Shown: positions 34,779 through 45,266 of the stretch, one piece after another
Numbering within the stretch: the first letter of the stretch is position 1
Layout of the letters: every line of letters begins with the position of its first letter
Origin: Guyanagaster necrorhizus
Lineage: Eukaryota > Basidiomycota > Agaricomycetes > Agaricales > Physalacriaceae
Direction: 5' to 3'
DNA length: 64,000 bases
NCBI RefSeq assembly: GCF_019112545.1
Contig: NW_025064915.1
Location: 346,627 to 410,626 of the forward strand
Notes under the pieces: model-generated
Told to the model about the DNA's origin: nothing
Database searches by the model: none
The model's input: only the letters and a program-made list of their open reading frames with translations
Program-made: the position numbers and the translations under genes

Positions 34779-36668
34779 CTATAGTGAATGTGGATCAGGA
34801 CACTGAGCTAGAGACATCATTGAATGTGCCAACCTCCTCCAATCAAAAAGGAGACTTAGATTTGAAAGAGATAACAGTGAAGGTGGTAGTAGTAGCAGCA
34901 GCAGTAGCAGGGCCTAGATCTTTAAGACCTCAAAAGCACAAATGTGAGGATCAGAATATTAGCCCATATTTTAAGCATAGCTATGTCTGATTAAATACTT
35001 TCACATCATCTATATCTACATCTCCTACTGCTCAATTTACTGAGTCAGCTGATTCTCTATCTTCTCCTTCTTCACATCTATTCAATGATCCATTCTTGCA
35101 GGCTACACTACATGCTTTAAAGGATTTTATTGTAGTCAACACAACATTCAATGTCAATTGCTTAGAGAATATCCTTCATTTTCATCCAAATGAACCCTTT
35201 GTCTTCTCAGTCATTCATAGTCTTCAGAATGGATTCTGGCCTCTCAACTTTGGTGAATGAGAAGACTCTCTCCATGACAAGACTGAGAATTATATCACTG
35301 ATTCTTGAAATATCAATAAAATACAAGCATTTTATGATCATGAGGTCACAGCTAGACATTGGTCACTATCTCTACCAGATGGGTTTACACTCCTGCCAGA
35401 TATGAAAGTATCACCTATGTTCATGGTCTGGCAGAATAGAAAACCCTGTTATAATGAATCATACTTCCTCTGGTTTAAATGCAGGAAACTCTGCTAGCAA
35501 GGCAAAGGTCAAATATGATGATATGCATTCATTTGGTGAGGCTCTTCACAATGCCAAATTACAACATCCCAATGCTGATTTCACTCTGTATAAAGGCAAT
35601 GTCACTAAGGCCTTTTTGAATTTACCAGTGCATTCTCTATGGCAAATTCATCAAGTGGTCCTTGTTGACAACCAATATCACATTGTTAGGCAGCTCATCT
35701 TTGAAAGCCAAGCTTCACTCAGGATTTGGTGCTTGGTCTCAGTCTTATTGTGCTGAGTTGGGATTCATCATCTCAACATCACTGATCTCCATGTTTATAT
35801 AGATGACTTCTTCAGCTGGGATTTCACCTATCACCAAGTTTTCTATTGAGGTCAGCAGCAACCAGCACAGCAAGTACAACTTTTGATATTTTAAGAATAT
35901 ATCTCCTGTCCCTTTAATGATCCAAAACAGTTGCATGGTCAGACTCTCAAAATTATCAGCTTCTGGGTTGATGCCAATCAGGAAAGTATCTCTCTTACAC
36001 AGCAATCAGTTATCAATGCTAAATCTGAGATCGACTCATTTCTTTCAACATCTGATAGAGTGCCTATTCTACAGAAATGGCAGCATTTAGGTGGATACCT
36101 GAACTGGGTTCTGAATGTTCTACCATGAGGCCATCCTGTCCTTTCCTCTTTATATAGAAAGATGGCTGGAAAGACTCACTCTTTCATAAAGATCTTCATC
36201 AATGCTGCAGTTAGAGAGGATTTCTCCTGGTTTTTATCTATTCTGCCAGATTCTGTAGATGCTCATTTTGTCAACTCAGCTCTCTGAGCTGACTCAGAAG
36301 CTGACATGATATTTTGGATGGATGCCAGCTTAAAAAATGCATTATCATTTGTTTTTGCAGAAAACAGTTTTGTATATCAGTTCTATCCACCATCATCTAA
36401 AAATATGATCAACATCTTCTTTCTCAAACTTGTCACCATTCTTTCAGCCATCTATTATGCAGTATCTCTATCTAAACTCTCTCATCATCTTTTACTTTTC
36501 ACTGATAGCCTCAATTCTGTCACTGCATTTGATTCCCTATCAGTATTAGAATCTCTTCACAATGAACCCTTACTTGAAGCAGCAGGCCTGATACTCTGTT
36601 CAGGAATTGACACTCATATTCAACATATTGATGGAAAAGATAATATTCAGGCTGATATGCTTTCCTGA
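34779..36668 (+). pseudogene. DIRS-type element, right piece: gag end, RT and RNase H
   Basis: Continues the element split at 25076. Blocks: NDPFLQATLHALKDFIV and ENILHFHPNEPFVFSVIHSL (gag end/RT start, 35.08-35.25 kb); ADFTLYKGNVTKAFLNLPVH and RQLIFESQASLRIWCLVS (RT fingers, 35454-35756); HVYIDDFFSW (catalytic box, about 35.79 kb); RNase H-like ORF 36306-36668 with LLFTDSLNSVTAFDSLSV and HIDGKDNIQADMLS. Stops between blocks. This RT type is that of tyrosine-recombinase retrotransposons. Confidence 0.8.
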
Positions 36669-36899
36669 CTTTTTTTGGATGAATATCATCATAAATTCCC
36701 TGCTGACCATGTCTGCACTTTCACTCTACTAAGAGACCTACTGCCAGCATGATGGAGACAATCTTTCTAACTGCACTGGGCAACCATGCCTCTTGCATTG
36801 CTCACCCAGCTTTCTTCTTTTTTCTTCTCAATGAACATGTTCTGTTTCTCTAAGCTCATGTGATCAAGCTCAGAGCAGCAAAGAGTTATGCAACAGGAG

Positions 36900-37520
36900 C
36901 ATATGACTACATACAGTTTTGCATTACTCATGCACTGCCCCTTGAACCAACATCACTTACTCTCAGCAGATACATCACCTATACATCCTAGTTCATCTCA
37001 TCTGGCCTAAAATACTTGACTGGAGTCTATCACTTTCTAAAAGACCTCTATTCTGACTTTGATGCCAGTCACAAACATCCCATGGTGCAAGCTACTATCC
37101 ATGGCTCAAGAAAGACAAGAGATGATCCCACATCCCAAAAACTACCCCTTCAATTATTCTATTTGATCACCTTTTGTCTTCTCACTAACATCTCAGATTC
37201 TTATGATGACCTCCTATTTGCCACCATTCTTGCTTGCTACTTTTATGGCTGTCACCAGTCAGGTGAGCTTATTTGGAAAAATGACAAACAACTTCAGGAC
37301 TTTCACAAAATAATCAAACATTCTTCCTTCATTCTCCAAAAGAATAATATACAATATCATCTTCCTTACAACAAATCTGATCTCTTCTACTATGGCACTG
37401 ACATCCTACTCATATGACAGGAGCTCACCAACCCAGTCACACTCCTATCACAATATATAAAACATCAAGATCTTCTTTATGGCTCACATGCTCCACTCTT
37501 CCTTTATGAAAATAGTGATA
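36900..37520 (+). pseudogene. Tyrosine recombinase of the DIRS-type element
   Basis: ORF 37016-37417 reads LTGVYHFLKDLYSDFDASHK, then CYFYGCHQSGELIW and QYHLPYNKSDLFYYGTDILL. This is the catalytic half of a tyrosine recombinase as found in DIRS elements, which insert circular cDNA through a DNA crossover rather than an integrase. The catalytic Arg expected in the box H-R-S-G-E is Gln here, the change expected from CGN to CAN. Inactive relic. Confidence 0.7.
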
Positions 37521-38092
37521 TTCCATCATGAAATTAGTTTGACAAGAAGTTTTTTGCAATTCTAGGCAGAGACTTTGATGGCCACTCTGCTAGGGCTGGA
37601 GGAGCTACATTTTATGTATCACTCAGACTTTCAGAGTCCATTATACAAGCTCTTGGTTGGTGGTCTTCTAAAACATGAACCACCTACATTTGGGAACACC
37701 CTGCCCTGCAAGCACAACTGTAATTGGCATATTTATGCATTCATTATTCCCTTCCCTAATCTGCAACCCATTCAACCTTCTTGAACCACCACCACCCCCA
37801 TCTCTCACCAACCAAAAGCACATAATAGCCATTCACACATTGTAATTGATTTGAGGGCAGTCTCTGAGGCCTTCATTATAGCCAGTTACATCCCACTCCT
37901 TGAGCGAGCAGCAGAGGCTGAGGATTTATGCAAAATAACAATCCCTCAGAGCCAGATTTGGCATTTACTTCCATATGCAGGAGTAGATAGGCTTTTTTAT
38001 AAAAATGTAACGTATTTGTCACGTGATGTCCTTCGTTCCGCTTGAGGCACGCCTTACGACATCGGCGTCAAACGGTCGTCTTTTCTGGTTAC
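37521..38092. other. End of CpG-poor transposon block and junction to CpG-rich DNA
   Basis: No gene recognised. Up to about 38,000 the sequence has essentially no CpG; from AACGTATTTGTCACGTGATG (about 38,007) CpG is frequent. The right end of the DIRS element must lie here, but no terminal repeat was identified. Confidence 0.5.
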
Positions 38093-39700
38093 CTAGGATG
38101 CATGGTTCCCTCCAGCTCGTTCTCCAGCTTTGATGTTTAGGCCATCTACCAATTTTTTTTTTTTCTTCAACTCGTCAATTCGACTAACTCCCGAGGTGGG
38201 CAAATTACATGTTTCCATGGGTACTGCGACCTCTAGTGACCTCGCCGTGAGTGCAGTGCATTCCTCACTATGCAGCAATGTTCCATTAATCACGTACAGG
38301 TCGTTTACCATCCTTGCGGTGAACTGTGGGGCTCCGTTTTGGTCTACAAAAGTTGCTTGGTTTCCTCCGAAGGTGATAAACCACCCTTCTTTATCCAGCC
38401 TACTGATTGAGATTAAGTTTGCCGAGATGTCAGGGCAATGGAGAGCTTTGCTAAGGATGAATACGTTTTGTGAACCTGCAGTAGATGACTTCAGGGCTAC
38501 AGTGCCGATCCCTTCAATATTCAGTGATGCTCCGGCCTTCGAGGAAGTTCCTGACGTTTTGCCTAAGGGCCTGTAGTGGAAGAAGGAATCTCTGCTTCGG
38601 ATAAAGTGGGTGGATGCTCCAGAGTCCCCATACAGCAGTGAGTTGTCTAATGCTTGACTAGTATTATTGACCACTAGTGCTGTTTCCTCTCTCCAGACTT
38701 TCTCGATGGTCTTAAGGGTTTTCTCGTCGATGCGCGTGTTCAGTGCAGTGACGTTTGTGTAGACGGAACCTGGATCGGATGATGACGTGTTGGAGGTGGC
38801 TAGGTTTCCGGAGCTAGGCACAGGTGCGTCCCGTTTCCCTTTCCACCAAGGCGGGTATTGACCCTGTCTTCCTCCCCCTAATTTCCAACACTCGTCGAGA
38901 GCATGGCCTATTCCCTTACAAGCGTCATTCGGGCTGTGAGACTTGTCCGACCCCGGGGCCGTATTCTTCCTTGAAGAAAGGCTTTGAACTTGAAGGGTTA
39001 GAGCCTGGATAGACGCTTGGAGTTCCTGAATTGTAGACTCTTGAGCGGATGAGGAGTTATTGGCAGTGTTCTGTCTGACTACGTGTTCGCCGTGGGCAAT
39101 GAGACGTCCGATAACGATAGTGAGGCTGCTTCAAGCATATAGAGTGCTGACGACCGAGTCCCAGGACTCAGGGAATGAGTCGAGTAGCGTGGTTTTGAAA
39201 CTCTTGTCGTCTATAGCTGCGCCGGCGTCGTTTGCTTCCTTCCTGAGCTTGCACATCCTCTCTACATATCCTCCATCCCCGCTAACCTTTTCTCCGTCCT
39301 GGTATTTCATAGTTTTCAGTGCTCTCTCCCTACGGCTACGAATCAAGTCTGAATAGGCACTGTACTGGGTCTTGAGAATAGTCCAAGCCTCGTGAGATGG
39401 CTTCTTGGGGTTTATTCCAACACCAAATATGTCTTTGACGTTGCGAACGATTGAGGCAAGTGCTACGCTCTCGTGTTGTGCGTATTCGAGCAGGTTGGGA
39501 GTCAGGCTATTGATGGGGGTGGATGGTAGTGGCGCTATAGTCTGACCGGGGATTGAGACCTTGTTTTCCCAATAGTTGACGAGTCCGCGGGTATTTCCTT
39601 CGGTCAGCATTATCATTTTGAATGCTGCCCAGTTCTCGTCGTTGAACTTCTCGTCATCATCTAGTTTGATGGGTATGGTTTGTTGTGATGTAGTTGTCAT
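38093..39700 (-). pseudogene. Ty1/copia gag-protease fragment, one stop
   Basis: A single minus-strand frame from ATG 39700 to TAG 38093, interrupted by one TGA at 39131. Gag part: ENWAAFKMIMLTEGNTRGLV, YVERMCKLRKEANDAGAAID. Zinc knuckle remnant ACKGIGHALDECWKLGG, in which the first Cys appears lost (Asn). Protease active site GDSGASTHFIRS. Then the pre-integrase region (ALHCPDISANLISISRLDKE). It ends before integrase, so the 3' half is missing. CpG-rich, so it is younger or less exposed to mutation than elements left of 38 kb. The lone TGA fits CGA-to-TGA. Confidence 0.85.
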
Positions 39701-39807
39701 GATAGGGGGAATACGACGTTTCGTTTGTACAATCTATGCAGTTTCTTGATTTGACCGTTAAGAACGTGTGTTATTAACCCAGAGGGATGAGCACGGGGTC
39801 CAGAACC

Positions 39808-39988
39808 TGTTAGGAATAATACAGCTCAGTTAGTCACACGTTATGGTGGTGATCAATTGATGTGCAGAGAGGGGTGGAACGATAGGTATATGCGACAAAA
39901 AGGGGTTGGTGATATATATATGGTAAGAAGGTCCAGTAAAGAAATAGAAAAGCAGTATTGGGAAACGGGATAGGCTGAACCCTCGACA
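39808..39988 (-). repeat. 5' LTR of the copia fragment (181 bp)
   Basis: On the minus strand it starts TGTCGAGGGTTCAGCC and ends TTATTCCTAACA, directly before GGTTCTGGACCCCGTGC, a candidate primer-binding region, and the gag ATG at 39700. Contains CATATATATATC (TATA-like). It interrupts the kinase-like exon K2a; TCTCA at 39989-39993 is the candidate target site. No second LTR is in view. Confidence 0.65.
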
Positions 39989-40350
39989 TCTCAGGCTCTT
40001 GAAGAGCGCCTTGCGAATCCACGTCGGCCTCGATGTACACGTAAGGGCTTGGATCTGTGGATTCTCCAGTTCCTTCACGGACCTTCATGGCAGGCAATAG
40101 CGTTGTAGTGAGTTCCGTGTATTCCCCCTCAGTTTCGTAGACCAATTCGTGAAGCTGATATCCACGTGTTGCAAACCACGTTGCCCACGAGCGCCACCAC
40201 TGTAGACGAGGCTCGTATTCCTCCAGGTCGCGAGGATCCACATTCTCCTTGCAGGAAGCACAGAAAGTTAGTTGAGCACGTTGCTACGCATGGTATACTC
40301 TTACTGAGGGCATGTCACGGTGGTAGACGCAGTGGTGAAAGTTGGTTTAC
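39989..40350 (-). pseudogene. Kinase-like gene N-terminal fragment, K2a
   Basis: Minus strand: an upstream exon ending near 40312, an intron of about 70 nt (GTAAGAG ... TTCCTGCAAG) and an exon starting at about 40247 that reads ENVDPRDLEEYEPRLQWWRS, ATWFATRGYQLHELVYETEG and ends at SQGALQEPE where the copia LTR begins. No ATG starts this exon: the first in-frame codon before Asp is GTG, so it must be an internal exon. It is the CpG-rich counterpart of K1 (20463-20745) with the same splice acceptor context. Confidence 0.75.
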
Positions 40351-40489
40351 GGCAAATTCCGTCAACTCAATAATTGTTCCGCGGGACAGCCGACACTATC
40401 TTCTCGCCTGCCAGCCTCTCTGCAGTCGCTGTGAGGAATTTTTATATATAAGTAGTTTTGGATTTCCCTAGTGGAAAAAAATTCTGTAT

Positions 40490-40720
40490 ACGTCTCCGCT
40501 ACTTTCGGAAATGGTCTGCTTATCGAGAACCGCCTGTCCCTCGCACGACTATATGGCTTCGCAGGATCTGTTACCAGAAAGTCGGTTATCATCGGCTAGT
40601 AGTTAATGCTCGCTGGATACTAGGCTTTGGTTCGGCGCCTTTCCTCCTTATGCTTAGTGCGGGTACCGGTGACACTTTGAGAATATGGATACTGTTCTCA
40701 TATATGTTGGAATGACATTG
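40490..40720 (+). pseudogene. Kinase-like gene C-terminal fragment, K2b
   Basis: Reads RKWSAYREPPVPRTTIWLRR and ICYQKVGYHRLVVNARWILG, corresponding to K1 at 21826-21960 and K3 at 54110-54260. It is on the plus strand while the N-terminal fragment K2a next to it is on the minus strand, so the two pieces have been inverted relative to each other. The middle (kinase core) is missing. Confidence 0.7.
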
Positions 40721-40786
40721 TGTATCCACTCTGATTTTACAGCAATGATCAGAACAGTGCTCTATCCAAGAACTTCCAGCGATGTA

Positions 40787-41558
40787 TCATACTACGATGG
40801 GCCGAGTCTTTGTTCCCTTGGGACGATAAATTAGCTCCTTAGATGGCAGAATCGTCGTCCTCAGAATCTCACTACCCTGGAGCTCCTCACGCCTTCGATT
40901 TGACCCCATCCAAGGTGCTCCTTGATTCTTAGCCGCGTTCGGGGGTTGTGGAACCCAGTCCGGCGACCCTTCAACAAGCTCACGTTGGAAATCAACTTCA
41001 TACCCCGCGCACTTCATTTTCCATACTGCCAATACCTAAATGCCTTGGAGGATCGATTTCTGCCGGATGGCGTAGATGAACGATAGCTCTGCAACGAGTA
41101 CCATATCCTTACTTGGGCATCTTGTGAGCCCAAGCTGAGACAACCTTAGGAGCAGGTCAGTAACTCTACCAATGTGACCATTAGTATATGAGATCGCTCA
41201 CAACACGTTTCTGCCCCCTTCCATTCTTCCACTGACAGAGGCGCAGCTCTTTCCATCTTAAACTGTCCCATATATTGCCACTTCCCGCTGTTAATCCGCG
41301 AGAAAACTCTTTGAGTTTCTGGCCACTCGATATTGCCCGATTTACTGGATGAGAAGAATAGCCCTGGGTTCCCCGGGCATTTGTGGAGCGTGATGATTCA
41401 TGTTCAAGTTGAGAAACATGAAGTCGTTCATGTGGTGTATAGTGAGAAATTTTTGAGCGATATTCGGAAAGGTTTCTTGGGTGTTTCCGCCCCGAAATTG
41501 CGGCATGAAGCGACGATCTGCGGCGTCCTCGGATATAGGGATCAAGATGCACAATCAC
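40787..41558 (-). pseudogene. DUF6697-like hypothetical protein, frameshifted
   Basis: First exon region 41558-41181 contains FRGGNTQETFPNIAQKFLTI and MNDFMFLNLNMNHHAPQMPG; after a one-base shift near 41366-41370 (a CCC run) the frame continues GLFFSSSKSGNIEWPETQRV and GKWQYMGQFKMERAAPLSVE. A second exon 41032-40787 reads KMKCAGYEVDFQRELVEGS and ends YRPKGTKTRPIVV. This resembles an Agaricomycete family of unknown function (I believe DUF6697). Upstream exons are not found. The frameshift may be real or a sequencing error in a homopolymer. Confidence 0.55.
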
Positions 41559-43158
41559 AGTTAGGGATGCCTCTGATACGACATCGAACAGTGTCTAGGG
41601 ATAGTTCTAGGTTTTTGATTGTCTTTACCTTGGGCTAGAGAATCGTTACTATGAAGTTCTGTTGAGATGTGTGACAAACCTGCACCCTACCTTTCTTTCG
41701 CTTGAGAACGCATTTTACCAAACAGTACTCATTGCGAACCCTCATCCATTCTTGTCAGTGAAGTTCGATTTCCTCGGAATCGCAGATTGAGTGTGCGAAA
41801 TGTCGTCCAGTACGAAAGCCTGGCCTGTCAAACACACACACATGCCTCCGAGACCACGCCATCGTTCTGTTGTGGTCTGAATTGCCTTTTTGGTTTCCAT
41901 AATCTAAATTCTGGTTATCGTCTTCACTGGCACTGGGGACTACCCGACGCCTCTATTAATGGGGCAGTTCAGAGCGGTACATCAGGGAACTATTGGCGTG
42001 AATGAAAATGCTGAGGTAGACAAGATATGCGACCGTTAGAACGAAGAAATACCTGCAAAGGCCTCTTGTCAGAGTTTGTTGACGAGAGAGGATTTCATGA
42101 AGGTAATACGGTCTTTTGAGCAATTTCTGAGTACCAGAAATCCGAAACAATGGCTTCAATGAGCTCAAAAGGGAGCTCAGACCCCGGACTGGTCATTGTG
42201 GCGACGCGCGTATGGAAAGAAACGATCTGCACAGCCATGTGATAGGGAAGAATTTGAAATTTCTGTCATTGTAGAATTTGTACTGAGTTTATAAGTTCCG
42301 CAAAGCATATTAGGTATCGTCGTATCATGTGCAAGAGCTGGAGACACATCCAGAGATGATATTGTGCAGCGAGTTCGTACATTGTGGCCAGGAGACACCT
42401 CATTGAAACTGATCGATGATACTTGTGAGATGATTTCGAACTATGTCCAGTGGCAACTCTGCGTCCTTAGATTTCTTTACTTCGGGCTGGATAAATGGAT
42501 CATGAAGAAGTTGATTATACTGAGGTCGAATTACATTATATAACAAGTACTTGCATTAATTCGTCATTGTGTTTGGCCTTTCCAATGTTATGTGGAAGAT
42601 TATCGAGAACAGCACGCAACCCGGGAACACACAAGTCGGAGGGGGAAATCTAGGGAATACTTCATTTTCTTTTGATACCGACCGTCAATCATCCACATCC
42701 AGAGCGGGATTATTGTGCCAGCGTATAGGTTCTGTGGGACGGATTGAAAGCCCAAGTCCCTAGACTTTGCCAAAAGGGCAGATATCCTCGAGATTTCAGC
42801 TGGCGACAGCTCTGTTCTTTTCCTTTAGACTGCCCCTTGCCAATTTCATACTCTGAGTCCTAAGAGAATGAGAATCCATGAAGAGACGACTGGTAGAAAA
42901 TCAGAGTTGTGGAGAGCTTTGGATACTCGTAGGTCGAGAAGAACTTTATAATTAAGAACATGATATCTGATTGGATACCGGATATCGGACCGTTTACCAC
43001 GTGATCCCTGCGAGCACGTGAGAACGACCGCGGCCGATTCGCCGTTTCTTCCTTCTTTCATTTCTACCACATTCTTCCATCAGGGCCTGCCTTTTCGTGT
43101 TTACGCGGGGAAACTGAAAGAATATCGACAAGTACTCCTGTAAGCTACTCAAGATATC
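41559..43158. other. CpG-rich intergenic DNA, no supported gene
   Basis: Only ORFs under 75 codons on both strands (42177-42398 minus, 41787-42005 plus), without recognisable motifs. Parts may be lost exons of the DUF6697-like gene at the left end and the SAMHD1-type promoter at the right end. Confidence 0.5.
42998..43020. promoter_or_regulatory. Paired CACGTG boxes upstream of the SAMHD1-type gene
   Basis: CACGTG occurs at 42998-43003 and 43015-43020, 17 bp apart, about 140-160 bp before ATG 43159. CACGTG is the classic site for basic helix-loop-helix factors. Function here is inferred from position only. Confidence 0.35.
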
Positions 43159-45266
43159 ATGCCTGGAGCCAATCGTTTTGTCCTGAGATTCATTAAGGAT
43201 CCCATTCACGACCTCAGTACGACCTCATTCTGTCCTATAGCTCCCTGTTATCTGATAGAGCCCTTAGTTGAAGTCAGTCCTCGACTTTCCGTCTTTTTAG
43301 ATACGTGCGTAGCTGGTATAATGACTCGTGTCAATTCTAATTGCAAGATAGACGCCAATTCCAACGTCTACGCAACATCAAACAACTGGGAACTTCGTAC
43401 TACGTCTGGCCTGGAGCTTCACATAATAGATTTGAGCATTGCTTAGGTGCGCCATCCGAATTCTGGGCTCTCTGTCTTTGACACGACAATGAAAGGTGTT
43501 GCGCACCTCGCCAAGACTCTGGCTACGAACTTACAAACGAAACAACCAGACTTCGGGATCAGTGATAGGGACATCGAGTGCGTCGAACTTGCCGGCTTAT
43601 GTCATGACCTTGGACACGGACCATGGAGCCACGTTTGGGATGCATCGTTTATGCCAATGGCACTGTACGTTCATTCTTCTGTGTAAACTGACCGGTAGTG
43701 ATTTTTTACTAGACCAAAATTGAAAACACCGTGGAAGCATGAGCAAGGCTCTGAGATGATGTTCGACTATCTTGTAACGACCAACAATATCGAAATCGAG
43801 GAGGCAGACACCAAATTCGTGAAAGCTCTAATCGCCGGGGACCCGGCGAAATGTGACCCGCATGTTGATCGCTCTCCATTTACGCGTCCTCTTAGTCCTT
43901 GCATAGGTCCGAAAAGGGGTTTCTCTTTGATATCGTAGCCAACAAGAGAAATGGCTTGGATGTGGACAAGTAGGTGCCCATTGTCCCTGCTTTCCGTCTA
44001 TTTGATGACACTTAACGACAGGTTTGATTACTTTGTTCGCGACTCCCATATGATTGGCGAACCCATCAAGATCAATCTTACACGGTATGCAGAAGAAACG
44101 TTCGCTCTGCCAATATTCCTGATAGCGTTTCAGCCTACTCAAGTCAGCCCGAGTGATAGATGGCGAGATCTGTTATGACATCAAGGACGCCAACAATATC
44201 TATGAGGTGTACAATACTAGATTCCGCTTGTACAAACAGATCTATAACCACAAGACGGGTAAGAATTTCTTCAGACCTTCTGAGAGCTAATAACTGACAA
44301 TTTCATTGCAGCCGCGGCCATTGAGTACATGATTGTTGACGCTCTCCTCCTGGCTGAGCCGTATCTGCAAATAGCCACCCGGGTGTTTGATCCCGCAAAA
44401 TTCACATACTTGACCGACGATATCATGACGCAAATTGAATACGAAGCGTTAAGCAATCCAGTGAGTATCCATCTTTTGAAGTAAGCACAACATCTCACTC
44501 ATGTACAAGGATCTGGCTCCTGCTGCTGCAATTTTTGACCGTATCCGGACCCGCGAATTGTACAAGAGCGTCGATTATAAAACGGTTGATTGGGCTGACC
44601 ACAAGTTCTTCGAGGGGGAGATAACGCCAGCCAAGATTGTTAGGGAAGCACACAATGATATGACCGAGCCTTCTGGGCTTACACCTGATGATGTCATTGT
44701 ATCCTTTTCACCCATGCACTACGGTTTGCTTGATGAAAATCCCTTGCGCCACGTCAAGTTCTATTCCAAGGCTCGGCCTGATGGTGCGCTTCCTCCTCCC
44801 TGCCCTGGTTTGATCTGAGTGTTCCATCACCTAGTGTGTGCTATCGCTCAACCGGGTGACTATTCGAGCCTCGTACCATCGGTCTTTGGAGAGGTACTTC
44901 TTCGTGTATACACAAAAAAAGCCGAGCAAGTCGTCAACTCTCCTTGCAAAAGGACGTTTTTGCTCAATATTTTCTAGGTACTACTCCGATGTGCAGGCTG
45001 GATACCGGGCTCTCCTTTCCAAGATTGCCGGCAGACCATCTGTCACTGTACGCACGCCACCTGCCACTGAGACATCTTCTACCCCCGGACCGTCTCGCAA
45101 CAATGGCGTGGCTGCACTTGATCGTTCGCCTGGTGGGAGCAGATACGGCGAGAACCAGTTTACCACTGTGGAGCGAGGTTATATTCCGGCTAGTCCTGCC
45201 AAGCAGCTGAAACGCGAGGTTGGGAACTCGGAGGCGGAAGGATCTTCGAAGAAGAAAAGGCCATGA
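43159..45266 (+). CDS. SAMHD1-type HD-domain deoxynucleoside triphosphate triphosphohydrolase
   Basis: Twelve exons: 43159-43216, 43259-43304, 43352-43446, 43496-43664, 43713-43863, 43917-43969, 44022-44084, 44134-44258, 44312-44460, 44510-44783, 44835-44929, 44997-45266; 1,548 nt, 515 aa plus stop, frame closed. SAMHD1 enzymes hydrolyse dNTPs to deoxynucleosides and triphosphate. Motifs: RFIKDPIHD (start), [25 protein letters not shown] (metal His), [15 protein letters not shown] (HD, about residues 103-104), [33 protein letters not shown]. The human protein's N-terminal SAM domain is absent, as usual in fungi. The C-terminus ends in a Lys/Arg-rich stretch (SKKKRP), a possible nuclear signal. 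Introns are 42-67 nt; the fifth (43864-43916) and last (44930-44996) were chosen to keep frame and are least certain. Confidence 0.9.

Noticed and set aside
34890..34912. GTAGTAGTAGCAGCAGCAG tract as a functional microsatellite
   Set aside because: Short and imperfect, inside a decayed DIRS-type gag; nothing suggests more than a coding triplet run.
39834..40241. Complete 135-aa protein starting MDPRDLEEYE
   Set aside because: The supposed start codon is GTG, an upstream splice acceptor fits better, and the last 50 codons read into a copia LTR.
43447..43686. Separate 79-aa HD-domain ORF
   Set aside because: Its first codons lie in an intron of the SAMHD1-type gene; the frame is explained by exon 43496-43664.
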